A stretch of DNA of 64,000 bases, from positions 57,380-121,379 of the forward strand of contig NZ_LQPP01000052.1 of NCBI RefSeq assembly GCF_002102345.1, in the 5' to 3' direction. Shown here in pieces: positions 58,801 to 64,000 of the stretch. This DNA comes from Mycolicibacterium peregrinum. GTDB taxonomy: Bacteria; Actinomycetota; Actinomycetes; Mycobacteriales; Mycobacteriaceae. Every line of letters starts with the position of its first letter. Position 1 is the stretch's first letter. The translations under genes and the position numbers were made by a program. Under the pieces are notes generated by a model. That model searched no databases. It was not told where the DNA came from and saw only the letters and a list, made by a program, of their open reading frames with translations.

Positions 58801-61800
58801 ACGTGCGCCCGGACGTCGCACTGGCCGGTGCCGAGGTCGAGGCGCTCGTGGCCGAAACCCACACCGCCAAATGGGATCTGGACATCGATCTGCGGGATGT
58901 ACCCGGCGAAGGTGCAGCCGGGATGGTCACCTATGCCACGGATTTGTATGACCGGTCGAGTATTGAGCGGTTGGTGGGTTGGTTCGGTCGGGTGCTTGAG
59001 GTTGTGGTGGCTGACTCGTCGGTGGTGGTGGGTGAGGTTGGCCTGCTTGATGGTGATGAGCGGGATTTGGTTTTGGGTGGTTGGTCTGGTGCTGGGGTTG
59101 TGGCGCCGGTGGGTTTGGGTTCGGAGTTGTTGGCTGCTGCGGTGGTTGCGGATCCGGATGGTGTGGCGGTTGTCGATGGGCAGCGGGTGTTGTCGTATCG
59201 GGAGCTGGATGAGGTGTCGAATCGGTTGGCGCGGGTGTTGGTTGGTGCGGGGGTGGGTCCTGAGCGTGCGGTGGGTGTGGCGATGGGCCGTTCGGTGGAG
59301 TTGGTGGTGGCGTGGTGGGCGGTGCTCAAGGCGGGTGGGGTGTATGTGCCGGTGGATCGGTCGCATCCGGCTGAGCGGATCGCCGCGGTGTTCGACACCG
59401 TCGACGCCGTGTGTGTGCTGACGCGCGATACCGACACCCTGTCCGGCGCCGGGACGCGCCCGGTGTTGCGGACCGATGGCCTCGATCTGACGGGATGGTC
59501 CGCTGAGCCGATCACCGACGCGGACCGGTTGGCGCCTTTGGGGATTGACGACGCGGCGTATGTGATCTTCACGTCGGGTTCGACGGGGACGCCCAAGGGG
59601 GTGGCGATCACCCATGCGGGTCTGCTCGGTGAGGCCGCGGCACATCGTGAACTGTGGGGGGTGCCCAGTGGCGCCCGGATCCTGATGGTGGCCGCTCCGA
59701 CGTTCGATGCCTCGGTGTTCGAGTGGTTGTGGGCGGTGTCCTCCGGCGCCGCGCTGGTGGTGGCACCGCCGGATTCCTATGCCGGTGAGGCATTGACCGC
59801 CGTGATCGAGGATCAGCACGTCGATGCCGCGTTGATCACCCCGACGGTGGTGGCGACGCTGGACCGGACCCGGCTGGACGGGTTGACCACTCTGGTCACC
59901 GGCGGTGAGGCGTGCCCGGCAGAGCTGGTGGCGGCGTGGGCGCCGGGGCGGGCGATGTTCAACGCCTACGGGCCGACCGAGGTGACCATCTGGTCGATCT
60001 GGAGCGCGCTCACCGCCGGAGAGCCCGTGCGGATCGGCGCCCCGATTCCGGGTGTGTGCGCGCAGGTACTGGATGCGCGGTTGAATCCGGCGCCGGTCGG
60101 GGTGGTCGGCGAGCTGTATCTGGCCGGTCCGGGGGTGGCTCGCGGGTATGTGGGCCGGCCCGATCTGACGGCGGACCGGTTCGTGGCCAACCCCTTTGGT
60201 GCCCCTGGCTCGCGGATGTATCGCAGTGGGGACCTGGTGCGCTGGACCCCGGCCGGGAGCCTCGAGTACCTGGGCCGGGCCGACGCTCAGGTCAAACTGC
60301 GTGGCCAGCGCCTCGAGCTGGGGGAGATCGAGAACACCCTGCTGGCCTGTCCCCAGGTTGCCCGGGCCGCTGCCACGGTGTTTCACAGCGAGTCGGCCGA
60401 CCATCTCGTTGCCTACGTCAGCCTGGATCACACGAGCACCGCCGATCACGAGGCCGAAGTCGTCGATCAGTGGCAGCAGATCTATGACGAACTGTATGAC
60501 GCCGATCTCGAGGCGGTGGAGTTCGGCAGTGACTTCCGGGGTTGGAACAGCAGCTACACCGGTGAGCCGATTCCGTTGCCGGAGATGGCCGAATGGCGTT
60601 CGACGGCCGTGGATCGCATCCTCGGCCTGAAACCGCGACGGGTGCTGGAGATCGGCGTCGGCTCGGGTCTGATGCTGGCGAAAGTGGCTCCCGAATCCGC
60701 TGAGTATTGGGGCACGGACTTCTCCGCGCCGACCATCGCGAAACTACAGGCGGCGGTCGCCGGCCGGCCGTGGGGCGACCGGGTGCGACTACAGGCACAG
60801 CCGGCCGACGTGACCGACGGGCTGCCGCTCGGCCACTTCGACACGATCATCATCAACTCGGTCATCCAGTACTTCCCCAACGCCGGATATCTGACCGAGG
60901 TCATGGACAAGGCGGTCGAACTCCTGGCGCCCGGTGGTGCCCTGTTCATCGGCGACGTCCGCAACCACAGCCTGCAGGGCGCATTCCAGACCGGCATCGC
61001 GCTGGCGCGCAGCGCCACGGACGCCGACACCGACGAGATCCGTCAGAAGGTGCAGCGCGCGGTGCTGGGTGAGCCTGAATTGCTCTTGGCCCCAGAGTTC
61101 TTCACTACCTGGGCGGCCGGGAACAGCGCAACGGCCGGGGTAGGGATCGAAGTCAAGCGCGGCATGTCCGACAACGAGTTGAGTCGGTACCGCTACGACG
61201 TCGTCATCCACAAGACGCCCACGGCTGTGTGCTCGCTCGCGGGTGCGCCGGTGTGGATGTGGGAGGACTGTGCGAGTCTGAGCGGGTTGCACACCGAGTT
61301 GACGACGCAACGTCCGACGGTCGTGCGGGTGGCCGCGATTCCCCGCGGCGGGGTGATCGCCGATGTGGCCATCGAACAGGCCCTGGCCGCAGGAAGGTCG
61401 CCGGGTGAAGCTCTTCCCGTCCCTGCCGACACGGTGACCCCGGAACAGCTGTACCGGCTGGGCGAGGACGACGGCTATCAGGTCGCGGTGACCTGGGGTA
61501 CCGAACCCGGCACCGTCGACGCGGTGTTCATCGACTCCGCCGGACGGGGGCACCGCCCGGTCCTGACCGACCTGTACCTGTCTGCGGCCGAGTCCCGGCA
61601 ACGCAGCACCTATGCCAACGATCCCGACACCAACAGCAAGGTCAGCGCGGTGCGGCAGTGGCTGGGTGCGCGGTTGCCGGAGTACATGGTGCCGAGCCAG
61701 ATCGTGGTGCTCGAGGAGTTCCCGCTGACCACGTCCGGCAAGATCGACCGAAAAGGCTTGCCGGAGCCGGTGTTTGCCGCCACGGTGTTCCGGGCTCCGC

Positions 61801-64000
61801 AGACTCCGACCGAGAAGACCGTCGCCGAGGTCTTCACCGAGGTGCTCGGTCTGGATCGGGTGGGCCTCGATGACGACTTCTTCGCACTCGGTGGTGACTC
61901 GTTGATCGCCACCCGGGTGTGTGCGCGCTTGCAGTCGGCACTCGGTAGGGACGTTCCGGTGCGGTATCTCTTCGACGCCCCCGCCGTCGGACGCCTGGCC
62001 GACTACCTCGACCGCAACCAGGGGCGGGCGGCCCGCCCGCCGATCCAGGTGCTGAGCCGCCCGCAACGCATCCCGTTGTCCTACGCCCAACAGCGTCTGT
62101 GGTTCCTGGAACAACTGCAGGGACCGTCGCCGATCTACAACATGGCGGTGGGCCTGCGACTGAACGGGCCGCTGGATGCCGATGCCCTCGGAGCGGCGCT
62201 GGGCGATGTGGTGGCCCGTCAGGAGAGCCTGCGCACGCTGTTCCAATCGGTCGACGGGGTCTCCCAGCAGGTCGTGGTTCCTGCCGAGCAGGCTGATTTC
62301 GGTTGGCAGATCGTCGATGCCGGTGGATGGTCGGCGGATCAGCTGGATGACGCCATCGGCGCGGTGGCCCGTCGCAGCTTTGACCTGAGGCACGAAATTC
62401 CGTTGCGGGCCACATTGTTCCGGACGCGTACGGATGAGCATGTTCTTGTGGCTGTCGTGCACCACATCGCCGCCGACGGCTGGTCGGTGGCACCGTTGGT
62501 GGCGGATATCGGGGCTGCGTATGCCAGCCGAAGCTCGGGGCGGGCTCCCGATTGGCAGCCGCTGCCCGTGCAGTACGTGGACTACACGTTGTGGCAGCGT
62601 GCGCAGCTGGGCGATCTGGAGGACACCGGCAGCCGGATCGCCGAGCAGTTGGGCTACTGGGAGCAGGAACTTGCCGGGCTTCCCGAGCGCCTGGAACTGC
62701 CGACGGATCGGCCATACCCGCCGGTGGCGGACTACCGCGGGGCCAGCGTGCTGGTGGACTGGCCGGCGCAGCTGCAGCAGCAGATCGCCCGGGTCGCCCG
62801 CGACCACAACGTCACAAGCTTCATGGTGGTGCAGACCGCGTTGGCGGTGTTGCTGTCCCAACTGAGCGCCAGCTCCGATGTGGCCGTGGGCATCACCATC
62901 GCCGGTCGCGGTGAGCCCGAACTGGACGAACTGGTCGGCTTCTTCGTCAACACGCTGGTCCTGCGGGTCGACCTGGCCGGGGATCCCACGGTGACCGACC
63001 TGTTAAGCCAGGTGCGCCGCCGCGCCCTGGGCGCCTACGAGCATCAGGATGTGCCCTTCGAACTGTTGGTTGACCGGTGCAATCCGACCCGCAGCCTCAC
63101 CCACCACCCGCTGGTGCAGGTCATGCTGGCCTGGCAGAACCTGCCGTGGCAGCACAGCGATCCGGCCGCCGGACTGACGTTGGGCGATGTGCAGGTCAGC
63201 CCGATCGCGGCCGAGACACACACGGCCCGGATGGATTTGGCGCTCTCGCTCTCCGAGCGTTGGACGTCGGACGGTGACCACGCGGGGATCTCCGGCATGG
63301 TGGAGTTCCGCACCGATGTGTTCGACACCGCGAGCATCCATCTCCTGATCGAGCGCCTGCAGCGGGTGCTGGCCGCGGTGACCGCCGACCCGGCCCGCAC
63401 CGTGTCCTCGGTGGACCTGCTCGGCGAGGACGAACGCTCCCGGCTCGAGGAGTTGGGTAACCGCGCAGTGCTCGCCAGGTCTGCGTCGGATCCGGTGTCG
63501 ATTCCGGTGTTGTTCGCTGCCCAGGTGGCGCGGGTTCCGGATGCGGTGGCGGTGTCGTTCGAGGGTCGTTCGGTGTCGTATCGGGAGTTGGATGAGGCGT
63601 CGAATCGGTTGGCGCACTTGTTGGTTTCCGAGGGTGCTGGTCCGGGTCGGTGTGTGGCGTTGTTGGTGAATCGGTCGGTTGAGGCGATCGTGTCGATTCT
63701 GGCGGTGCTCAAGTCGGGGGCGGCGTATCTGCCGATCGATCCGATGCATCCGGATGCGCGCGTCGAGTTCATGGTCACCGACGCCGCACCGATCATGGCC
63801 GTCACCTCGGCCGGCCTGGCGGACCGTCTGCACGGGCGCGATGTGCCCGTCATCGATGTCGACGATCCCCGCATCGAGACCTACCCCATGACCCCGCTGC
63901 CGGGGCCTGCCTCCGGTGACATCGCGTATCTGATCTACACGTCGGGCACCACCGGTGTGCCGAAGGGTGTTGCGATCACGCATCGCAACGTGACCGAACG
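43842..64000 (+). CDS. Giant non-ribosomal peptide synthetase, six modules visible, C-terminus beyond window
   Basis: Open for at least 6,719 residues. Domain order with key motifs (residue): C1 (HHIVVDG 137), A1 (YTSGTTGTPKG 606), T1 (Ser 986); C2 (HHIAFDG 1171), A2 (FTSGSTG 1673) with N-methyltransferase inserted (EIGVGSGLML 2034), T2 (Ser 2457); C3 (HHIAADG 2644), A3 (3136), T3 (3519); C4 (3704), A4 (4194), T4 (4575); C5 (HHIVFDG 4760), A5 (5243) with MT (5603), T5 (6020); C6 (6207), A6 (6699, cut). All C active sites are intact. No E or TE domain is seen. C1 without a preceding carrier suggests an acyl-capped product. Specificity positions read by alignment to GrsA: A1 and A3 DYWSMAGVY, A2 and A5 DAFLVGAIW, A4 DFWTLGAIY; I cannot assign amino acids securely. 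It is not the GPL, exochelin or mycobactin synthetase pattern I know. Confidence 0.95.
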   Translation, partial: MQQDQQSLPVTRAQLDIWLAQDMARSGTEWQIGLFVRIAGTVERDVLEWSIRRVIREAEPVRATFFEADGQVLQRAVDYSDVALDFYDVRTADDPVQEARDLAAAIQRTPMPFTGPLFRFALFQTRIDEHFLIACCHHIVVDGTGIALIGHRVASVYSATVTGAPIPSDLFGSLSDLVDCESNYEASGDYLDDETYWTGNLPPDDEPQYSLSVSPEQHDDPYWSSAPVQLDPSVLRRVELFAQSKSLPRSSVLTAATALLVSGWRAQGSTVVLDFPVSRRVTPESRTIPGMVAGVVPLVLDASPHTSITEFCEQADSRIRDAVQHQRFPVHALERKANSRGPGQLANRVSVNFLPSTFTLDFGGAEASATLTNAGVVGGFGLIFSGAGDQLFLSTMGSGQPFSDFDVAELVVRLERVLVAMTADPSRALSSVDVLDRDERSHLGTIGHWAVLGQPVVEESIPALFAAQVTHAPDAVAISLGGCSMSYRDLDEASNRLAHLLISEGAGPGACVGLLSERSADAVAAILGVLKSGAAYLPIDPAVPDARIEFMVADAAPVAVLTTAALAERLDGRARAIIDMADPRISVQPTTALPLPSADDVAHIIYTSGTTGTPKGVAVTHQNVTRLFDGLDVGVEMGPGQVWAQCSSLAFDYSVWEIWGALLHGGRLVVVPEQTTRSPEELQELLVGERVTVLSQTPSAVGVLNPARLDSVSALMVAAEACPLDVVDRWAPGRVMINGYGPTETTVYATISAPLVPGSSSVPIGAPVPGAALFVLDQWLRPVTPGVVGELYVAGRGVSAGYVRRPGLTAARFVPCPFGGDGSRMYRTGDLVSWGADGQLRYAGRADEQVKIHGYRIELGEIQTALADLDGVAQAVAIAREDRPGDKRLVGYVTGTADPAQLRTALEQRLPAYMVPAAVVVLDTLPLTVNGKLDKRALPAPEYVDADRYRAPGTPTEEILAAIFAEVLGLERVGVDDSFFDLGGDSILAMRTVAAVNTSLDAGLAVRTLFDAPTVALLAPRIGDGADRRAPLVAAERPEAVPLSFAQGRLWFLNRFENGAATYNMPTAFRINGALDVEALASALDDVIARHESLRTVFPQVDGLAFQKVLPAGAGLWRRGGPAVVRVPEADLADELMALAMYRFDLAAEIPIRAQIYELGPERYVLGIVLHHIAFDGWSMAPMARDVGVAYRARLHGQDPEWLPLPVQYADYTLWQQDWLGDESDADSVIATQLGYWRQELAELPEVVSPPADRPRPPVPSYRGDAVEMSIAPPVWAGVKAVAAAHNATVSMVLQAAMAVALQRAGAGEDIALGTPIAGRNDQALDELVGFFVNTWVLRVAVEPALRFGEVLERVRQKALDAYANQDVPFELLVERLNPTRSTSHHPLFQVALAFQNNVRPEIALDELSVEPLTADIRTARFDLEFDLRELSSGDACALFDLKMAPTEGFGELMAAGTVAYATDLYDRSSIERLVGWFGRVLEVVVADSSVVVGEVGLLDADERDLVLRNWSGAEISAPAGLAPELLAAAVAADPDAVAVVDGLRELSYCELDEVSNRLARALVEAGVGPERAVGVAMDRSAELLIAWWAVLKAGGVYVPVDRSHPAERIATVLDTVEAVCVLTVGAGDVAGSGVRPVLDVAALDLSEHSAEPITDADRLAPLGIDDAAYVIFTSGSTGTPKGVAITHAGVLGVAAAHRELFGVPSGSRVLMVAAPTFDASVFEWLWAVSSGAALVVAPPDCYAGEALHSVLHNQRVDAALITPTVLATLDPARVDGLDTLVTGGEACPAELVAAWAPGRAMFNAYGPTEVTIWSTWSTLTSGEPVRIGAPVPGTCALVLDARLNPAPVGVIGELYLAGPAVARGYVGRPDLTADRFVANPFGDPGSRMYRSGDLVRWTPAGSLEYLGRADAQIKLRGQRLELGEIENAMLACPQVTRAAATIHRSSTGVDHLVGYIGLEQTSTAGHDAAVVDQWQNIYDELYDADLQAVEFGNDFRGWNSSYTDDPIPLPEMTEWRSTTVDRILALQPQRALEIGVGSGLMLSQIAPKCVEYWGTDFSAPTIAKLQAEVSGQSWGDRVELSTRPAHVTEGLPQEHFDVVLINSVVQYFPSAGYLAEVIDKAVELLAPGGTLFVGDVRNHSLQGAFQTGIALARSGTGTDTDDIRQRVQRATVGEHELLLAPEFFTSWAAEHPGVGGVGIHVKRGQADNELTRYRYDVIIHKTPAKVCSLAGAPDWAWTECAGLSGLHAELTARRPSTARVSSIPRAGVIADVAVEQALASGLPLAEALDHANAIATAEDVVTPEQLYRLGESAGYHVGVTWGTQPGTLDAVFIRASDGEAMPALTDLYQPATDARQHGGYANDPHTNAKVGEVRQWLVEQLPEYMVPAQIVVLEEFPLTSSGKIDRKALPEPTFTATSFRAPQTHTEKIVAEVFTEVLGLGRAGLDDDFFALGGDSLIAIRVSARLQSSLGWDVPVRYLFDAPTVGGLADYLDRHRDSATRPPLSVQRRPDVLPLSYAQQRLWFLEQLQGPSPIYNMAVALRLRGHLDTEALGAAFVDVIARQEGLRTLFTAVDGVPRQLVVPAGQVDFGWEVVDAGGWSGDQLNEAISATARYSFDLTSEIPLRARLFRISADEHVMAAVVHHIAADGWSVAPLVADLSVAYSSRCGGRAPIWAPLPVQYVDYTLWQQEWLGSDSDPDSVISAQVAYWEQELAGLPERLELPTDRPYPPVADYRGSSVSVDWSAELQQQIARVAREHNVTSFMVVQAALALLLSEHSGSTDVAVGIASAGRGESALDELVGFFVNTLVLRVDLAGDPTVADLLAQVRRRALGAYEHQDVPFEVLVDRLNPTRSLTHHPLVQVLLTWQNLPWQHSDPAAGLALGDVEATPLEAETQTARTDLVFSLAEHYSSTGAPTGIAGMVEFRTDVFDQASIQTLIDRLQRVLVAITADTTQRLSAVDLLVVAELVRLDELGHRTALARLVVEHSIPALFAAQVAQAPDAVAISFDGTSMSYRELDEASNRLAHLLVSEGAGPGECVALLLDRSAQAVVSILGVLKSGAAYLPIDPAVPDGRVEFMLSDAGPVVVLTSGGLAERVRGRGVAVIDVEDPRIDRQPSTALAALPHADDVAHVIYTSGTTGVPKGVAVAHRNVTRLFDGLDVGVVLGPQQVWAACSSLAFDYSVWEIWGALLHGGRLVVVPDRVTRSAADLQALLVEQRVTVLSQTPSAVGMLAPEGLESVSTLMVAAEACPVDVVDRWAPGRVMINGYGPTETTVYATVSGPLQAGSPVVPIGFPVPGAALFVLDRWLRPVPPGVVGELYVAGRGVGVGYVRRPGLSASRFVACPFAGNGSSGQRMYRTGDLVSWGPDGQLRYAGRADEQVKIRGYRIESGEIQTALVDLDGVDQAVVIAREDRPGDRRLVGYITGVADPVQVRAVLAQRLPGYMVPAAVVALEQLPLTVNGKLDKRALPTPEYADGDRYRAPGTPTEEILAGAFAQVLGLERVGVDDSFFDLGGDSLSAMRLIAAVNTSLDAGLAVRTLFDAPTVAQLAPRIGESADRRGPLVAGERPAAIPLSYAQKRMWFLDQLQGPSPIYNMAVGLRLTGSLDADALGAALADVITRQESLRTLIVAADGVPQQVVVPAERADFGWQVVDAGDWPADRLEEAVSALVCHSFDLSTEIPLRATLFRVSENEHVLVTVVHHIAADGWSVTPLVADLGMAYASRVAGQAPDWMPLPVQYADYTLWQQEWLGSESDPDSVIAGQLAYWEQELAGLPERLELPTDRPYPPTADYRGASVAVDWSAQLQQQVARMAREHNVTSFMVMQAALAVLLSKHSSSTDVAVGFPIAGRGDSALDELVGFFVNTLVLRVDIAGDPTVADLLAQVRQRALGAYEHQDVPFEALVDRLNPTRSLTHHPLIQVMLAWQNFGGDPAADLALGDVRITPLTAETNTARMDLAFSLAEQWTPAGEPAGISGSVEFRTDVFDAAGVETLVERLQRVLVAFTADPARLVSSVDVLDEGEHSRLDQTGNQAVLNQTDVATTIPALFAAQVSRAPDAVAVSFEGCSMTYRELDKASNRLTHLLIDAAVKPGDPVALLLDRSARAVVAMLAALKAGAAYLAIDPVVPDERMQFMLADAAPVLVLTAGELAQRLHGTDVPTLDIDDARVAGPDTAGLRPELPTPDDLAYLIYTSGTTGTPKGVAITHRNLAHVADSMPADLPADQVWTQCHSYAFDFSVWEIWAALLTGGRLVVVPEAVTASPSDFHALLVAERVNVLTQTPSAVAALSPEGLDSVALLLGGEDCPADVVDQWAPGRLVINAYGPTEATIYASMSAPLTKVRGDGPNVVPIGAPVPTAALFVLDHRLCPVPPGVIGELYVAGRGVGVGYVRRPGLTGTRFLACPFGGEGTRMYRTGDLVSWGPDGQLRYLGRADEQVKIRGYRIELGEVRAALAEAAGVQQAVVIAREDRPGDKRLVAYITGTADPHEVRTALAQRLPSYMVPSAVVSLDALPLTVSGKLDARALPIPEYQGAALYRGPSGPTEEILAGIYAQVLGLERVGVDDSFFDLGGDSLLAMRVIAAINTSLDSGLAVRTLFDAPTVAELAPRIGEGAHTRKALVAGERPAVVPLSFAQSRLWFLNRFEGGAATYNMPTAFRINGALDVEALGAALDDVIARHESLRTVFPDIDGVAFQKVLPAGAGLWRRGGPAVVSVSEADAVAELVSLAGYRFDLSAEIPIRAQIYQVGHEQYLLAIVLHHIVFDGWSMAPMVRDVGVAYASRCAGQAPQWAPLPVQYADYTLWQQDWLGDESDPDSVIAAQLGYWRRELADLPEVVSLPADRPRPPVPSYHGDRVPIQIDEELWAGVKAVAAAHNATVSMVLQAAMAVVLQRAGVGEDVALGTPIAGRTDAALDELVGFFVNTWVLRVRVGAGLRFSDVVEQVRQKALDAYSNQDVPFERLVERLNPTRSTSHHPLFQVAMVFQNNVRPDVALAGAEVEALVAETHTAKWDLDIDLRDVPGEGAAGMVTYATDLYDRSSIERLVGWFGRVLEVVVADSSVVVGEVGLLDGDERDLVLGGWSGAGVVAPVGLGSELLAAAVVADPDGVAVVDGQRVLSYRELDEVSNRLARVLVGAGVGPERAVGVAMGRSVELVVAWWAVLKAGGVYVPVDRSHPAERIAAVFDTVDAVCVLTRDTDTLSGAGTRPVLRTDGLDLTGWSAEPITDADRLAPLGIDDAAYVIFTSGSTGTPKGVAITHAGLLGEAAAHRELWGVPSGARILMVAAPTFDASVFEWLWAVSSGAALVVAPPDSYAGEALTAVIEDQHVDAALITPTVVATLDRTRLDGLTTLVTGGEACPAELVAAWAPGRAMFNAYGPTEVTIWSIWSALTAGEPVRIGAPIPGVCAQVLDARLNPAPVGVVGELYLAGPGVARGYVGRPDLTADRFVANPFGAPGSRMYRSGDLVRWTPAGSLEYLGRADAQVKLRGQRLELGEIENTLLACPQVARAAATVFHSESADHLVAYVSLDHTSTADHEAEVVDQWQQIYDELYDADLEAVEFGSDFRGWNSSYTGEPIPLPEMAEWRSTAVDRILGLKPRRVLEIGVGSGLMLAKVAPESAEYWGTDFSAPTIAKLQAAVAGRPWGDRVRLQAQPADVTDGLPLGHFDTIIINSVIQYFPNAGYLTEVMDKAVELLAPGGALFIGDVRNHSLQGAFQTGIALARSATDADTDEIRQKVQRAVLGEPELLLAPEFFTTWAAGNSATAGVGIEVKRGMSDNELSRYRYDVVIHKTPTAVCSLAGAPVWMWEDCASLSGLHTELTTQRPTVVRVAAIPRGGVIADVAIEQALAAGRSPGEALPVPADTVTPEQLYRLGEDDGYQVAVTWGTEPGTVDAVFIDSAGRGHRPVLTDLYLSAAESRQRSTYANDPDTNSKVSAVRQWLGARLPEYMVPSQIVVLEEFPLTTSGKIDRKGLPEPVFAATVFRAPQTPTEKTVAEVFTEVLGLDRVGLDDDFFALGGDSLIATRVCARLQSALGRDVPVRYLFDAPAVGRLADYLDRNQGRAARPPIQVLSRPQRIPLSYAQQRLWFLEQLQGPSPIYNMAVGLRLNGPLDADALGAALGDVVARQESLRTLFQSVDGVSQQVVVPAEQADFGWQIVDAGGWSADQLDDAIGAVARRSFDLRHEIPLRATLFRTRTDEHVLVAVVHHIAADGWSVAPLVADIGAAYASRSSGRAPDWQPLPVQYVDYTLWQRAQLGDLEDTGSRIAEQLGYWEQELAGLPERLELPTDRPYPPVADYRGASVLVDWPAQLQQQIARVARDHNVTSFMVVQTALAVLLSQLSASSDVAVGITIAGRGEPELDELVGFFVNTLVLRVDLAGDPTVTDLLSQVRRRALGAYEHQDVPFELLVDRCNPTRSLTHHPLVQVMLAWQNLPWQHSDPAAGLTLGDVQVSPIAAETHTARMDLALSLSERWTSDGDHAGISGMVEFRTDVFDTASIHLLIERLQRVLAAVTADPARTVSSVDLLGEDERSRLEELGNRAVLARSASDPVSIPVLFAAQVARVPDAVAVSFEGRSVSYRELDEASNRLAHLLVSEGAGPGRCVALLVNRSVEAIVSILAVLKSGAAYLPIDPMHPDARVEFMVTDAAPIMAVTSAGLADRLHGRDVPVIDVDDPRIETYPMTPLPGPASGDIAYLIYTSGTTGVPKGVAITHRNVTE
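45208..54530 (+). repeat. NRPS three-module block, first copy (modules 1-3)
   Basis: Modules 1-3 recur as modules 4-6 (from ~55970). Offsets between equivalent motifs: A1-A4 10,764; T1-T4 10,767; C2-C5 10,767; A2-A5 10,710; MT 10,707; T2-T5, C3-C6 and A3-A6 all 10,689 bases. The constancy indicates tandem duplication of a three-module unit. Boundaries are approximate. Confidence 0.75.
48231..48337 (+). repeat. 107-bp exact direct repeat in NRPS (module 2 copy)
   Basis: From GATTTGTATGACCGG to GGTTGGCCTGCT, at the C2-A2 junction; identical to 58941-59047 at the C5-A5 junction. The two lie 10,710 bases apart, in the same frame. Neighbouring sequence diverges, so the exact identity is localised. 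Confidence 0.93.
58941..59047 (+). repeat. 107-bp exact direct repeat in NRPS (module 5 copy)
   Basis: Second copy of the C-A junction repeat described at 48231-48337. Downstream (59048-59330) the codon choice is unusually rich in GTT, GGT and TTG compared with surrounding GTC/GGC/CTG-rich sequence. Confidence 0.93.

Noticed and set aside
43842..64000. Assignment of the NRPS to glycopeptidolipid, mycobactin or exochelin synthesis
   Set aside because: It lacks epimerization domains, has two N-methyltransferases and lacks the GPL, mycobactin or exochelin neighbours in the window.

Overview
The window looks like the chromosome of a mycobacterium, most likely a rapid-growing, environmental Mycolicibacterium-type species. 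The DNA is GC-rich with many GTG starts and tightly overlapping genes (ATGA, GTGA and TAATG junctions). The backbone is the mycobacterial cholesterol-catabolism locus. From my knowledge of the M. tuberculosis H37Rv map, the local gene order and strand pattern correspond to Rv3557c back to Rv3534c read in reverse.

Layout. (1) 0-2.6 kb: partial GT2 glycosyltransferase, then kstR2-fadA6. (2) 2.6-14.5 kb: an insertion relative to H37Rv holding a cation efflux protein, an FdhF/YdeP-type molybdopterin oxidoreductase with a DUF1345 membrane protein, a complete narGHJI nitrate reductase operon and a small methyltransferase. fdxB and Rv3555c, which occupy this spot in H37Rv, are absent. (3) 14.6-19.8 kb: sterol ring C/D genes echA20-ipdA-ipdB-ipdC, divergent from ipdF and an SDR. 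(4) 19.9-23.1 kb: two tandem paralogous exported histidine-phosphatase-like proteins. (5) 23.2-31.4 kb: ddn, an NTF2-like gene and fadA5, divergent from the igr operon cyp125-fadE28-fadE29-chsH2-chsH1-ltp2 (side chain). (6) 31.5-34.9 kb: a gene pair resembling type VII secretion substrates, then an AbiEi/DUF559 gene embedded in about five copies of a ~50-bp imperfect palindrome, with two DnaA-box sequences. (7) 34.9-40.3 kb: kstD-Rv3538-like hydratase divergent from hsaE-hsaG-hsaF (ring A/B and the C5 fragment). (8) 40.3-43.4 kb: a RecQ-like helicase with a phosphoribosyltransferase-like tail, a low-GC gap and a DUF2505 gene. (9) 43.5 kb to the end: an MbtH protein and one giant NRPS, open for more than 6,700 codons and running off the window.

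Regulation is visible in the DNA: two KstR2-type operators (772-785, 18105-18118) and two KstR-type operators (25296-25309, 37402-37415) sit in or next to the divergent promoters of the sterol genes. Together the sterol genes cover side-chain oxidation, ring dehydrogenation, the last meta-cleavage products and the C/D rings; kshA/B, hsaABCD, fadD3 and mce4 must lie elsewhere.

The least conventional part is the NRPS. Its six visible modules form two tandem copies of a three-module block (C-A-T / C-A-MT-T / C-A-T), offset by about 10.7 kb at every homologous motif. Both middle modules N-methylate and have identical predicted specificity residues. There is no epimerization domain in the window. 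I do not recognise its product.
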